From Pantoea phytobeneficialis (GTDB lineage: Bacteria; Pseudomonadota; Gammaproteobacteria; Enterobacterales; Enterobacteriaceae), in contig NZ_CP024636.1 of assembly GCF_009728735.1 (NCBI RefSeq), forward strand, positions 246,209 to 272,221: 26,013 nt of DNA, written 5' to 3'. Within the stretch, counting starts at the first letter, position 1; every line of letters starts with the position of its first letter. The translations under genes were made by a program, and so were the position numbers. Positions 14,534 through 25,368 of this stretch are shown piece by piece. The notes under the pieces are model-generated. The model was not told where the DNA came from. It saw nothing but the letters and a program-made list of their open reading frames with translations, and made no database searches.

Positions 14534-14571
14534 CGCGATTTATCGCGCAATTTAGTGCGCAATAAATCGCG
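14534..14571. terminator. Hairpin between convergent yjiR and thiE
   Basis: The outer arms CGCGATTTAT/ATAAATCGCG (14534-14543 and 14562-14571) continue, after one C/A mismatch, into GCGCA/TGCGC with a 6-base loop. This gives about 15 bp of stem. It is symmetrical and lies in a convergent gap of 62 bases, so it may end transcription from both sides, although neither side has a clear T tract. Confidence 0.5.
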
Positions 14572-14585
14572 TCGTCAGCCGTGTT

Positions 14586-17227
<2,642 letters not shown>

Positions 17228-17232
17228 TTACT

Positions 17233-17317
17233 CTTGTTCCCTTCGCAGGTACTAACCTGATCAGGTTCCGCGGATCCCGAATTAACGGTCTCAGCCCAAA
17301 ATGGGCACTCCGACAAG
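17233..17317 (-). ncRNA. TPP riboswitch (THI element) of thiCE
   Basis: On the - strand the segment reads CTTGTCGGAGTGCCC, then GGGCTGAGACC, then GGAACCTGATCAGGTTAG, and closes with TACCTGCGAAGGGAACAAG. These are the invariant THI-box blocks: CTGAGA in the pyrimidine-binding arm, and ACCTGATC with GCGAAGGGAA in the pyrophosphate arm. The P1 ends CTTGT and ACAAG pair. The aptamer ends 89 bases before the thiC ATG. I saw no obvious T-tract terminator between them, so control at translation initiation, as in E. coli thiC, is likely. Confidence 0.96.
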
Positions 17318-17346
17318 AAAATATTTACGGTGTTAAACCGTAAAAT

Positions 17347-17378
17347 AAAAAAGCCCTCGTAGCATAGAAGGGCTTTTT
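17347..17378 (-). terminator. Intrinsic terminator of rsd
   Basis: On the - strand AAAAAGCCCT pairs with AGGGCTTTTT (+ strand arms 17348-17357 and 17369-17378) across an 11-base loop, and the stem runs into a T-rich tail. It lies 33 bases after the rsd stop and insulates thiC from rsd. Confidence 0.88.
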
Positions 17379-17410
17379 ACGAATAACAAGTCTTTTACAA
17401 ATGCGGGCGG

Positions 17411-17917
17411 CTAAGCAGGGCGGGCGATGATGCTTTCATTCGCTACCGGCGTATGCGCCAGCTGATTGTCCCATGCCAGATGCACCAGCTTATCTTCCAG
17501 CGTAAAACGCGACTCCAGCACTTCACCCACTTCAGACAGCGCCTGCTGGAAGGTGACGCAGTTGTCATCGGTGATGGCCTGTTGCAGATGGCCGTCATAC
17601 AGTTGCATCATTCGTTCGGTATTGGCTTCCAGTGACGGGTAGATTTGCGCGGCGGCGATCATCGGGCTGTCACCTTGCATCTCACTGATAATATGTTCAT
17701 AAATGCTGAAATGGCCGGCGGAGAGATAATCCACCAGGTTATGACAAAAGGCATCCAGCGCCTGTTCGTCCAGGGCACTCAACGCATCTTTTTTGGGCTT
17801 CATGCCAACCAACTGGTAGTAAGTCACAAGTAGCTGACGACGCGCGTGTAGCCATGAATCGACCAATTCGTTACCGCGGCCTACACGCTCGGTCAGGTCA
17901 TCTAACTGAGTAAGCAT
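17411..17917 (-). CDS. rsd: Regulator of sigma D (anti-sigma-70)
   Basis: Rsd binds sigma-70 region 4 in stationary phase and helps redistribute RNA polymerase to alternative sigma factors; it is also reported to bind HPr and to stimulate SpoT. The product is 168 residues, slightly longer than the roughly 158 of E. coli. Conserved segments are MLTQLDDLTERV at the start, VDSWLHARRQLLVTYYQLVG, FCHNLVDYLSAGHFSIYEHI and RFTLEDKLVHL, all within the mainly helical Rsd/AlgQ fold. The start is ATG 17917 rather than 17929: it matches E. coli (MLNQLDNL) and has GGAG at the right distance. The gene is divergent from nudC with 63 bases between. The C-terminal tail after VHLAWDNQ is the least conserved part. 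Confidence 0.95.
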   Translation of the reverse strand: MLTQLDDLTERVGRGNELVDSWLHARRQLLVTYYQLVGMKPKKDALSALDEQALDAFCHNLVDYLSAGHFSIYEHIISEMQGDSPMIAAAQIYPSLEANTERMMQLYDGHLQQAITDDNCVTFQQALSEVGEVLESRFTLEDKLVHLAWDNQLAHTPVANESIIARPA

Positions 17918-17980
17918 ACAAGGCTCCATGTGGGTTATAGTGGTTCATTCTGCGAATAGACGCTAAGGATGACGATTTAA

Positions 17981-18754
17981 ATGCAACGTGAGATCTCAAG
18001 CGTAGACGCTGGCTGGTGGATTGTCAGCCATGAACAAAAACTTTGGCTGCCACAGGGTGAGCTGCCGCACGGGACGGCGGAACAATTCGATCTGGCGGGC
18101 AGCAGCGGCATGGTGATTGGCGAATGGCAGGGTGAAAACGTCTGGCTGGTGCGTGAATCACGTTCTGACAATATGGGCTCAGTACGCCAGTTGATTGACG
18201 AAGATGTCGGCCTGTTCCAGCTTGCCGGGCGTGGCGTGCAACTGGCGGAATTCTTTCGTTCGCATCGCTGGTGCGGCTATTGCGGCCACGAAATGCATTT
18301 GAGCAAACGTGAGTTTGCTTGCCTGTGCGGTCACTGCCGTGAACGCTATTATCCGCAAATCGCGCCCTGCATCATTGTGGCGATTCGGCGCGGAGATGAG
18401 ATCCTGCTGGCGAACCACGCAAAGCATCGTAACAACGTCTACACCGTACTGGCCGGTTTTGTTGAAGTGGGGGAAACCCTCGAACAGGCAGTGGCGCGTG
18501 AGGTGATGGAAGAGAGCAATGTACGAGTGAAAAACGTACGTTACGTCACCTCACAACCCTGGCCATTCCCCCATTCGCTGATGATGGCCTATATGGCGGA
18601 ATACGATGGCGGGGAGCTACAGCATGACGGCAAAGAACTGCTGGATGCCGGCTGGTTCCGCTACGATGCGTTACCTTTATTACCGCCGCCGGGTACCGTC
18701 GCGCGACGTCTGATTGAAGATACCGTTGCCCACTGTCGCGCCAGCGCGCTGTGA
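17981..18754 (+). CDS. nudC: NAD+ diphosphatase / NAD-cap mRNA decapping enzyme NudC
   Basis: NudC hydrolyses NADH and removes the NAD cap from the 5' end of some RNAs, exposing them to RNase E. The product is 257 residues, exactly the E. coli length. The N-terminal domain is followed by a zinc ribbon with Cys98, Cys101, Cys116 and Cys119 (CGYCGHE...LCGHC). The Nudix box occupies about 159-181 ([11 protein letters not shown] then [12 protein letters not shown]), with catalytic Glu174, Glu177 and Glu178 present. The NudC-specific [11 protein letters not shown] motif follows at about 191-201. The glycine normally found near the end of the Nudix box is Asn180 here. The start [13 protein letters not shown] aligns with the E. 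coli start. Confidence 0.97.
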   Translation: MQREISSVDAGWWIVSHEQKLWLPQGELPHGTAEQFDLAGSSGMVIGEWQGENVWLVRESRSDNMGSVRQLIDEDVGLFQLAGRGVQLAEFFRSHRWCGYCGHEMHLSKREFACLCGHCRERYYPQIAPCIIVAIRRGDEILLANHAKHRNNVYTVLAGFVEVGETLEQAVAREVMEESNVRVKNVRYVTSQPWPFPHSLMMAYMAEYDGGELQHDGKELLDAGWFRYDALPLLPPPGTVARRLIEDTVAHCRASAL

Positions 18755-18757
18755 AAA

Positions 18758-18766
18758 TGCTACACT
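18758..18766 (+). promoter_or_regulatory. Extended -10 element for hemE
   Basis: TGC-TACACT is an extended -10 (TGnTACACT) 28 bases before the hemE ATG, followed by a GC-rich discriminator GGCGCCC. No good -35 was found at 17 bp. It begins only three bases after the nudC stop. Confidence 0.45.
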
Positions 18767-18793
18767 GGCGCCCTGTCAGTGAGAGAGCCAATT

Positions 18794-19861
18794 ATGAGTG
18801 AACTGAAGAACGATCGTTATCTGCGCGCCCTGTTACGTCAGCCGGTGGATGTCACCCCGGTTTGGATGATGCGACAAGCCGGGCGTTATCTGCCGGAATA
18901 TAAAGCCACACGCGCCGAGGCCGGTGACTTTATGTCGCTGTGTAAAAATGCTGAGCTGGCCTGTGAAGTCACGCTGCAACCGCTGCGTCGCTATGCGCTG
19001 GATGCGGCAATCCTCTTCAGCGATATTCTCACCATCCCGGATGCCATGGGATTGGGCCTGTACTTTGAAACCGGTGAAGGCCCCCGTTTCTCTCACCCGA
19101 TTACCAGCCGCGCTGACGTCGACAAACTGCCGGTACCTGACCCGGAGCAAGAGCTGGGTTATGTGATGAATGCGGTGCGCACCATTCGCCATAACCTGAA
19201 AGGCGAAGTGCCGCTGATCGGTTTCTCCGGTAGCCCGTGGACGCTGGCTACCTACATGGTTGAAGGGGGTAGCAGCAAGGCCTTCACCAAAATCAAAAAG
19301 ATGATGTACGCCGAGCCACAAACGCTGCATGCGTTGCTGGATAAGCTGGCCGACAGCGTGATCCTCTATCTGAACGCGCAGATCAAAGCCGGTGCGCAGT
19401 CGATCATGGTGTTCGACACCTGGGGCGGCGTGCTGACCGGACGTGATTATCGCGAGTTCTCGCTTTACTACATGCACAAAATCGTTGATAGCGTGCTACA
19501 TGAGAACGAAGGTCGCCGTGTGCCGATCACCCTGTTCACCAAAGGTGGCGGGCAATGGCTGGAAGCGATCGCGGAAACTGGCTGTGATGCGCTGGGCCTG
19601 GACTGGAGCACCGATATTGCCGATGCCCGTCGTCGCGTCGGCCACAAAGTGGCGTTGCAGGGCAATATGGACCCGTCAATGCTCTACGCCCCACCGGCCC
19701 GTATCGAGCAGGAAGTGGCTGGCATCCTTGAAGGGTTTGGCAAGGGTGAAGGCCACGTCTTCAATCTGGGCCACGGTATCCATCAGGATGTACCGCCAGA
19801 GCATGCCGGTGCCTTTGTTGAGGCGGTGCATCGTTTGTCACGTCCTTATCATCAGGGCTAG
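18794..19861 (+). CDS. hemE: Uroporphyrinogen decarboxylase
   Basis: HemE removes the four acetate carboxyl groups of uroporphyrinogen III to give coproporphyrinogen III in heme synthesis, without cofactor. The product is 355 residues. The first family signature, [15 protein letters not shown], is at about 22-36, and the second, [17 protein letters not shown], is near 140. The catalytic aspartate region [13 protein letters not shown] and the C-terminal [16 protein letters not shown] are intact. The start is ATG 18794 ([16 protein letters not shown]), as in E. coli. An upstream in-frame start at 18779 would lie in the predicted promoter/5' UTR. nfi follows two bases after the stop, so the two genes share a transcript. 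Confidence 0.98.
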   Translation: MSELKNDRYLRALLRQPVDVTPVWMMRQAGRYLPEYKATRAEAGDFMSLCKNAELACEVTLQPLRRYALDAAILFSDILTIPDAMGLGLYFETGEGPRFSHPITSRADVDKLPVPDPEQELGYVMNAVRTIRHNLKGEVPLIGFSGSPWTLATYMVEGGSSKAFTKIKKMMYAEPQTLHALLDKLADSVILYLNAQIKAGAQSIMVFDTWGGVLTGRDYREFSLYYMHKIVDSVLHENEGRRVPITLFTKGGGQWLEAIAETGCDALGLDWSTDIADARRRVGHKVALQGNMDPSMLYAPPARIEQEVAGILEGFGKGEGHVFNLGHGIHQDVPPEHAGAFVEAVHRLSRPYHQG

Positions 19862-19863
19862 CG

Positions 19864-20532
19864 ATGGATTTAGCGGCGCTACGCACGGAACAGCAACAGC
19901 GCGCAGCTGACGTGGTGCGGCAGGACGATTTTGAGGTGCTGCCGCCCCGTTTGATTGCCGGTGCCGATGTCGGGTTTGAACAGGGCGGGGAAGTGACGCG
20001 CGCCGCGCTGGTGATTCTTGAGTACCCCTCGTTGCAACTGGTGGAGCATCAGATTGCCCGCATCAGCACCACCATGCCCTATATCCCCGGTTTTTTATCA
20101 TTCCGCGAAGTGCCCGCTCTATTAGCTGCCTGGCAACAACTCCAGCATCAACCGGACCTGTTATTTGTCGATGGGCATGGCATCTCGCATCCGCGTCGGC
20201 TCGGTGTGGCGGCGCATTTTGGCTTGCTGGTGGATGTACCGACCATTGGTGTGGCAAAGCGGCGCCTGTGTGGCCAGTTTGATACGCTGGATGAAGCGCC
20301 GGGCAGCCGTCAGCCGTTGCTGGATAAAGGCGAGCAGTTGGGTTGGGTGTGGCGCAGCAAGGCGCGCTGCAACCCACTTTTTATCTCCACCGGCCATCGT
20401 GTCAGTACCGACAGCGCATTGCAGTGGGTGGAAAATTGCATGGCGGGTTATCGCCTGCCTGAGCCGACACGCTGGGCCGATGCGGTAGCTTCTGGTCGTC
20501 CGGCCTTTCTGCGCAGGCAAAATGCGCGTTAA
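19864..20532 (+). CDS. nfi: Endonuclease V (deoxyinosine 3' endonuclease)
   Basis: Endonuclease V starts repair of deaminated purines by nicking one base 3' of deoxyinosine. The product is 222 residues, close to the E. coli length. The RNase H-like active site is visible: Asp35 in IAGADVGF, Glu82 in GFLSFRE and Asp103 in [13 protein letters not shown]. Tyr73 of the PYIP wedge, which reads the lesion, is also present. Further conserved blocks are [13 protein letters not shown] and [13 protein letters not shown]. The gene is two bases behind hemE, so translational coupling is likely; the functional connection to heme synthesis is not obvious and the pairing is inherited from enterobacterial gene order. 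Confidence 0.97.
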   Translation: MDLAALRTEQQQRAADVVRQDDFEVLPPRLIAGADVGFEQGGEVTRAALVILEYPSLQLVEHQIARISTTMPYIPGFLSFREVPALLAAWQQLQHQPDLLFVDGHGISHPRRLGVAAHFGLLVDVPTIGVAKRRLCGQFDTLDEAPGSRQPLLDKGEQLGWVWRSKARCNPLFISTGHRVSTDSALQWVENCMAGYRLPEPTRWADAVASGRPAFLRRQNAR

Positions 20533-20557
20533 CGCTGTTTGCGCGCGGCTTTTGCGG

Positions 20558-20563
20558 TACACT
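20558..20563 (+). promoter_or_regulatory. Possible -10 element for yjaG
   Basis: TACACT is followed by GCCGCC, 32 bases before the yjaG ATG. It resembles the hemE -10 and discriminator over 12 positions with one mismatch. The -35 candidate (CTGTTT at 20535-20540, 17-bp spacer) is poor. Confidence 0.35.
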
Positions 20564-20594
20564 GCCGCCAGCTAAATTATTGAGAGCAAGTTTG

Positions 20595-21185
20595 ATGTTA
20601 CAGAACCCCGTCCATTTGCGCCTGGCGAAGCTGGAAAGCTGGCAGCACGTCACCTTTATGGCCTGTCTGTGTGAACGTATGTTCCCTAACTACTGGGCCT
20701 TCTGTCAGCAGACCGAATTCGCCGATCCGCAGCTTTATCGCCGTATTCTCGATTTAGTCTGGGAAAGCCTGACGGTCAAAGGCGCTAAAATCAATTTCGA
20801 CAGCCAACTGGAGAAGCTGGAAGCGGTCATCCCCAATGGCGACGATTTCGATATCTATGGCGTGCATCCGGCGATTGATGCCTGCGTGGCATTGAGTGAA
20901 GTGCTGCATGCTCAGCTCAGTGGCGAAACCCTGGAACATGCGGTTGAAGTGAGCCGCACCTCAGTGACCACTGTCGCTATCCTCGAAATGACCCAGGCTG
21001 GACGCGAAATGAGCGATGAAGAGCTGCGCGAAAACCAGGCGATTATTGACGAATGGGATATGCAGTGGGAGATTTTCCGCCTGTTGGCAGAATGCGAAGA
21101 GCGCGACCTCGAGCTGATTAAAGGGTTACGTTCTGACCTGCGCGAAGCGGGAATCAGTAACATCGGTATAATTTTTCAGCAATAA
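20595..21185 (+). CDS. yjaG: DUF416 protein YjaG
   Basis: A 196-residue cytoplasmic protein of the YjaG/DUF416 family, exactly the E. coli length. It has no signal peptide or membrane segment and looks mostly helical and acidic. Conserved stretches include LESWQHVTFMACLCERMFPNY near the N-terminus, NFDSQLEKLEAVIP, and the C-terminal EIFRLLAECEERDLELIKGLRSDLREAG with GIIFQQ at the end. The start at ATG 20595 (MLQNPVHLRL) matches the family; the upstream in-frame start adds only five unsupported residues. The molecular function is unknown. It is always beside hupA in enterobacteria as far as I remember, but a 188-base gap and a hairpin separate the two. Confidence 0.95.
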   Translation: MLQNPVHLRLAKLESWQHVTFMACLCERMFPNYWAFCQQTEFADPQLYRRILDLVWESLTVKGAKINFDSQLEKLEAVIPNGDDFDIYGVHPAIDACVALSEVLHAQLSGETLEHAVEVSRTSVTTVAILEMTQAGREMSDEELRENQAIIDEWDMQWEIFRLLAECEERDLELIKGLRSDLREAGISNIGIIFQQ

Positions 21186-21236
21186 GGCGAGAAAACGTGA
21201 CTTCAGGCCCGAATTAGCGCGCCTGGAGGCTTCACA

Positions 21237-21271
21237 TCAGCCCCCTGTCTGGTCTACATTTGGGGGGCTGA
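21237..21271 (+). terminator. GC-rich hairpin between yjaG and hupA
   Basis: TCAGCCCCC (21237-21245) and GGGGGCTGA (21263-21271) form a 9-bp perfect stem with a 17-base loop. The tail is AAAATTGT rather than a T tract, so classification as the yjaG terminator is tentative. It lies about 100 bases before hupA, and may be in the hupA upstream region rather than its transcript. Confidence 0.4.
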
Positions 21272-21373
21272 AAATTGTGGCTATCGGTGCGTGCAGGCTG
21301 AAGAGTGCCAGAATATGGCTTTTCCCTCGCACTCGTTGCTTAGCAAGCGATAAATACACTTTAAGGATAACTT

Positions 21374-21646
21374 ATGAACAAGACTCAACTGATTGATGTG
21401 ATCGCGGAAAAAGCAGACCTGTCAAAAACCCAGGCTAAAACTGCTCTGGAATCTACCCTGGCTGCGATCACTGAGTCTCTGAAAGATGGTGATGCTGTAC
21501 AACTGGTTGGTTTTGGTACTTTTAAAGTGAACCACCGCGCTGAGCGTACCGGTCGCAACCCGCAGACTGGCAAAGAGATCAAAATCGCTGCGGCAAACGT
21601 ACCGGCGTTCGTCTCTGGTAAAGCGCTGAAAGACGCTGTTAAGTAA
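21374..21646 (+). CDS. hupA: DNA-binding protein HU-alpha
   Basis: HU is the abundant nucleoid protein that bends and wraps DNA and supports replication, recombination and repression loops. The product is 90 residues and nearly identical to E. coli HU-alpha ([20 protein letters not shown], with ADL where E. coli has AEL). The dimerisation helices are at 1-40. The DNA-binding arm carries the [11 protein letters not shown] signature at about 61-71, with the proline that intercalates between bases. The Shine-Dalgarno AAGGA is 8 bases before the ATG. A strong terminator follows. The 188-base upstream region should hold its promoter, but I could not choose a convincing -35/-10 pair. Confidence 0.99.
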   Translation: MNKTQLIDVIAEKADLSKTQAKTALESTLAAITESLKDGDAVQLVGFGTFKVNHRAERTGRNPQTGKEIKIAAANVPAFVSGKALKDAVK

Positions 21647-21673
21647 GTTTCCGCGACGCGGTATAGCTTTAAA

Positions 21674-21701
21674 AGAGGGGCGACATCGCCCCTTTTTGTT
21701 T
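21674..21701 (+). terminator. Intrinsic terminator of hupA
   Basis: AGGGGCGA (21676-21683) and TCGCCCCT (21686-21693) form a perfect stem with a two-base tip, followed by TTTTTGTTT. It ends only about 13 bases before the yjaH start. Confidence 0.92.
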
Positions 21702-21713
21702 CCGGGGCCTGCC

Positions 21714-22379
21714 ATGCTGAAACGTAATTATCAGCGCGTCTGCGCCCTGTTATGTGGTGCGCTGCTGACGGGCTGTAGCACGACTCCTGATCTTCCTGCC
21801 TTTACCGCCAGCGGCTATCTTGCCGATCGTGGCGTGGTGCGTATCTGGCGCAAAAATAGCGACCATCAATCAATTCACATGCGTACGGTCTTCACGCCAT
21901 TCAATGGTGATGCAATGGAGACAACGGACTACAGCTGGCTGGACAACAATCTTATCAGCGTGCAACGTCAGGTCGCGGGCGAGCAGACGGATGACGTTAC
22001 GTTACGTTTTGATCAGCAGGGCAACCTCAATTTTATGCAGCGACAACTGGCTGGACGTCGTGAGGCGGTAAGTAGCGACAGTATCGAGCTGTATCGCTTC
22101 GATGCGCAGCGCATGCTGGCGCAGAGCAATGCCTTGCTGAATGGCCGTGTATTGCTAAGCCAGGGGCACTGGCTGGGCGATACTCAGGTACGCAACTGCG
22201 AAGGGAAGGTGGTGAATGCGCCTTTCGATAGCAGCATCCAGGCAACGCTGGCACAGCAGCAGCGTAATACATCCTCACCGTTGATGGTGGCCTGGCTGGA
22301 AGCGCCTGAAGGGGTGCAGCTATTGCATATCACGCCCACGGACGAATGTAGTTGGCAGCCGAAAGAGAGCGACTTCTGA
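21714..22379 (+). CDS. yjaH: DUF1481 lipoprotein YjaH
   Basis: A 221-residue protein of the YjaH/DUF1481 family. The N-terminus is a lipoprotein signal: positive MLKRNYQR, a hydrophobic run, and the lipobox LTGC with Cys21. The next residue is Ser, so by the usual +2 rule the mature protein should go to the outer membrane and face the periplasm. The rest has no membrane segment. Function is unknown. The start was set at ATG 21714 because the open frame upstream runs through the hupA terminator and lacks a signal-like sequence. The Shine-Dalgarno region (GGGGCC) is poor and the terminator is only about 13 bases away, so expression may depend on read-through from hupA. It converges on purD. Confidence 0.9.
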   Translation: MLKRNYQRVCALLCGALLTGCSTTPDLPAFTASGYLADRGVVRIWRKNSDHQSIHMRTVFTPFNGDAMETTDYSWLDNNLISVQRQVAGEQTDDVTLRFDQQGNLNFMQRQLAGRREAVSSDSIELYRFDAQRMLAQSNALLNGRVLLSQGHWLGDTQVRNCEGKVVNAPFDSSIQATLAQQQRNTSSPLMVAWLEAPEGVQLLHITPTDECSWQPKESDF

Positions 22380-22392
22380 CCGGGAATGAAGA

Positions 22393-22413
22393 AGGGGCAC
22401 TGTGCGTGCCCCT
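22393..22413. terminator. Hairpin between convergent yjaH and purD
   Basis: AGGGGCAC/GTGCCCCT forms an 8-bp perfect stem with a 5-base loop in the 39-base gap. The - strand tail (TCTTCATT) is moderately T-rich, so it may serve purHD better than yjaH. Confidence 0.6.
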
Positions 22414-22418
22414 GCTGA

Positions 22419-23699
22419 TTATTTGCGGTTGATGGCGCGATAGCCGATATCGTGGCGGCAGAAGCTGCCTTCCCAGGAGATAGACTTCGCCAGTTCGTAG
22501 GCACGCTGCTGTGCGGCAGCAACATCTGCGCCCAGCGCGGTGACGCAAAGTACGCGACCCCCATTGGTGACCACCAGGTCATCCTTCAGCGTGGTACCGG
22601 CGTGGAACACTTTACCATCTGCAACTTCTTCCAGCGGCAGGCCGTGAATCTGGTCGCCGGTGTTGTAGTTGCCCGGATAACCACCGGCAGCCAGCACCAC
22701 ACCCAGTGACGGACGCGGATCCCATTGTGACGTCTGCTGATCCAACTTGCCGTCACAGGCCGCCAGACACAGCGCCACCAGATCGGACTGCAAACGCAGC
22801 ATGATCGGCTGGGTTTCCGGATCGCCAAAGCGGCAGTTGAACTCGATCACTTTAGGCTGACCGGCTTTATCGATCATCAGACCGGCATACAGGAAGCCGG
22901 TGTAGGTGTTACCTTCGGCTTTCATGCCGTTCACGGTTGGCCAAATGATCTGATCCATCACGCGCTGGTGGATCTCATCGGTCACCACCGGTGCCGGAGA
23001 GTAGGCACCCATGCCTCCGGTATTCGGGCCGGTATCGCCGTCACCGACACGTTTATGATCCTGGCTGGTGGCCATCGGCAGCACGTTGTCGCCATCAACC
23101 ATCACGATAAAGCTGGCTTCTTCGCCATCAAGGAACTCTTCGATCACGATACGGTGGCCGGCATCGCCGAACGCGTTGCCTGCCAGCATATCCTGTACCG
23201 CGTCTTCCGCTTCTTGCAGCGTCATCGCCACGATCACGCCTTTACCGGCGGCCAGACCATCGGCTTTGATGACGATCGGTGCGCCTTTCTCACGCAGATA
23301 CGCCAGCGCCGGTTCTACCTCGGTAAAGTTCTGGTATTCAGCGGTTGGGATCTGCTGACGTGCGAGGAAATCTTTGGTGAAGGCTTTGGAGCCTTCCAGC
23401 TGTGCGGCTGCCTGTGTCGGGCCAAAAATTTTCAGACCCGCGGCACGGAACGCATCAACGACACCAATCACCAGCGGCGCTTCCGGGCCGACGATGGTCA
23501 GGTCAATTTTCTCCTGCTGAGCAAAGGCCAGCAGCGCGGCAACGTCGGTGGCGCTGATAGCGACATTTTGCAATGCCGGTTCCAGTGCGGTGCCTGCGTT
23601 ACCAGGTGCGACAAACACGGTTTCTGCCAGCGGTGACTGCGCAGCTTTCCACGCCAGAGCGTGCTCACGTCCACCATTGCCAATGACTAAAATTTTCAT
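22419..23699 (-). CDS. purD: Phosphoribosylamine-glycine ligase (GAR synthetase)
   Basis: PurD joins glycine to phosphoribosylamine with ATP to form GAR, the second step of de novo purine synthesis. The product is 426 residues, within three of E. coli. It has the ATP-grasp layout: MKILVIGNGGREHALAWK at the start, VGPEAPLVIGVVDAF, the ATP-binding VIKADGLAAGKGVIVA (about 140-156), EEFLDGEEASF, and the metal-binding EFNCRFGDPETQ. A C-terminal domain follows with ALGADVAAAQQRAYE. The ATG is 18 bases after the purH stop with GGGAG between, so purH-purD is one operon. Regulation should come from the PurR-controlled promoter upstream of purH. Confidence 0.98.
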   Translation of the reverse strand: MKILVIGNGGREHALAWKAAQSPLAETVFVAPGNAGTALEPALQNVAISATDVAALLAFAQQEKIDLTIVGPEAPLVIGVVDAFRAAGLKIFGPTQAAAQLEGSKAFTKDFLARQQIPTAEYQNFTEVEPALAYLREKGAPIVIKADGLAAGKGVIVAMTLQEAEDAVQDMLAGNAFGDAGHRIVIEEFLDGEEASFIVMVDGDNVLPMATSQDHKRVGDGDTGPNTGGMGAYSPAPVVTDEIHQRVMDQIIWPTVNGMKAEGNTYTGFLYAGLMIDKAGQPKVIEFNCRFGDPETQPIMLRLQSDLVALCLAACDGKLDQQTSQWDPRPSLGVVLAAGGYPGNYNTGDQIHGLPLEEVADGKVFHAGTTLKDDLVVTNGGRVLCVTALGADVAAAQQRAYELAKSISWEGSFCRHDIGYRAINRK

Positions 23700-23717
23700 C
23701 TGTTACGCTCCCAACGA

Positions 23718-25307
23718 TTAATGGCGGAAATGACGCATGTCGGTAAAGATCATCGCGATGCCGTGCTCATCGGCGGCGGCAATCACTTCATCATCGCGAA
23801 TCGAACCACCTGGCTGAATCACACAGGTGACACCGACGGCAGCCGCAGCATCAATACCATCGCGGAACGGGAAGAAGGCGTCAGAGGCCATTGCAGAACC
23901 TTTTACTTCCAGACCTTCATCACCTGCTTTAATACCGGCGATTTTCGCGGAATAGACGCGGCTCATCTGGCCTGCGCCAATACCGATGGTCATGTTGTCA
24001 CGCGCATAGACAATGGCGTTGGATTTAACGAATTTCGCCACTTTCCAGCAGAACAGCGCATCACGCAGTTCCTGTTCAGTTGGCTGACGTTTGCTTACTA
24101 CGCGCAGCTGGCTGGCATCGACCATACCCAGATCGCGGTCCTGTACCAGCAAACCACCGTTTACACGTTTGAAATCCAGACCGGCAACGCGATCCTGCCA
24201 CTGACCACACACCAGAACGCGCACGTTCTGTTTGCTGGCGGTGACTTTCAGCGCGGCTTCAGAGGCGGAAGGGGCAATAATCACTTCCACGAACTGACGG
24301 CTAATGATGGCTTGTGCGGTGGCTTCGTCCAGCTCACGGTTGAAAGCGATGATGCCGCCAAATGCAGAGGTAGGATCGGTTTTGTATGCGCGCTCATAGG
24401 CGTCCAGAATCGAGCTGCCCACAGCCACACCGCACGGGTTGGCGTGCTTCACAATCACGCAGGCGGCTTCGCTGAACTCTTTGACACATTCCAGAGCAGC
24501 ATCAGTATCAGCGATATTGTTGTAGGACAGCGCTTTACCCTGCACCTGCTGGGCAGTGGCAACCGAGGCTTCCGCCACGTTCTCTTCTATATAGAAAGCG
24601 GCATCCTGATGGCTGTTCTCGCCGTAACGCATATCCTGCTTCTTAATGAAGTTCAGGTTCAGGGTACGCGGGAAACGACCAGCAGGTTCTTTGCTCTCGC
24701 CGTGATAGGCCGGCACCAGGCTACCAAAGTAGTTAGCAATCATGCTGTCGTAGGCGGCAGTGTGTTCGAAGGCTTTAATCGCCAGGTCGAAACGGGTTTC
24801 CAGCGTCAGAGAGTTTTCGTTGGCGTCCAGCTCGGCAATGATGGCGTGGTAATCGCTGCTCTTAACGACAATTGCCACGTCTTTATGGTTCTTCGCGGCG
24901 GAGCGCACCATGGTCGGGCCGCCGATATCGATGTTTTCAACCGCATCTTCCAGCGTACAGCCCGGCTTCGCCACGGTTTGGGCGAAGGGATAAAGGTTAA
25001 CGACCACCATGTCGATAGGATTGATAGCGTGCTGCGCCATGATGGCATCATCCTGGCCGCGACGACCAAGAATGCCGCCATGCACTTTCGGGTGCAGCGT
25101 TTTGACACGTCCATCCATCATTTCCGGAAAACCGGTGTAGTCAGACACTTCAGTGACCGGCAGGCCCGCATCTGCCAGCAGGCGTGCAGTGCCACCTGTG
25201 GAGAGCAGCTCAACACCACGGCTGGAGAGTGCCTGAGCAAATTCGAGGATACCGGCTTTGTCTGAGACACTCAGCAGAGCGCGGCGTACTGGACGACGTT
25301 GTTGCAT
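23718..25307 (-). CDS. purH: Bifunctional AICAR transformylase / IMP cyclohydrolase
   Basis: PurH carries out the last two steps to IMP: formylation of AICAR with 10-formyl-tetrahydrofolate, then ring closure. The product is 529 residues, the E. coli length. The N-terminal cyclohydrolase domain (about 1-200) has [43 protein letters not shown] and VVVNLYPF. The C-terminal transformylase domain (about 205-529) has [16 protein letters not shown], the catalytic Lys-His pair in [26 protein letters not shown] and the end block [24 protein letters not shown]. The Shine-Dalgarno AAGG precedes the ATG by about 12 bases, which is rather far. AICAR is also a by-product of histidine synthesis, and AIR from this pathway feeds ThiC. 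Confidence 0.99.
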   Translation of the reverse strand: MQQRRPVRRALLSVSDKAGILEFAQALSSRGVELLSTGGTARLLADAGLPVTEVSDYTGFPEMMDGRVKTLHPKVHGGILGRRGQDDAIMAQHAINPIDMVVVNLYPFAQTVAKPGCTLEDAVENIDIGGPTMVRSAAKNHKDVAIVVKSSDYHAIIAELDANENSLTLETRFDLAIKAFEHTAAYDSMIANYFGSLVPAYHGESKEPAGRFPRTLNLNFIKKQDMRYGENSHQDAAFYIEENVAEASVATAQQVQGKALSYNNIADTDAALECVKEFSEAACVIVKHANPCGVAVGSSILDAYERAYKTDPTSAFGGIIAFNRELDEATAQAIISRQFVEVIIAPSASEAALKVTASKQNVRVLVCGQWQDRVAGLDFKRVNGGLLVQDRDLGMVDASQLRVVSKRQPTEQELRDALFCWKVAKFVKSNAIVYARDNMTIGIGAGQMSRVYSAKIAGIKAGDEGLEVKGSAMASDAFFPFRDGIDAAAAVGVTCVIQPGGSIRDDEVIAAADEHGIAMIFTDMRHFRH

Positions 25308-25368
25308 GGTGGTTTTATCCCTTGGCTTTGTTTCGCGTAAATAAGAGCGTTACATCAAGCTTAGCGTT

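Noticed and set aside
17934..17941. GTTATAGT between rsd and nudC as a bidirectional -10 (TATAGT on +, TATAAC on -)
   Set aside because: For rsd the start would fall on its Shine-Dalgarno, and neither direction has a good -35. It is possible for nudC alone but too weak to list.
23721..25265. A 514-codon open frame on the + strand opposite purH
   Set aside because: It is the antisense shadow of purH, kept open by strong codon bias in the real gene. The translation has no recognisable domain and purH is certain.
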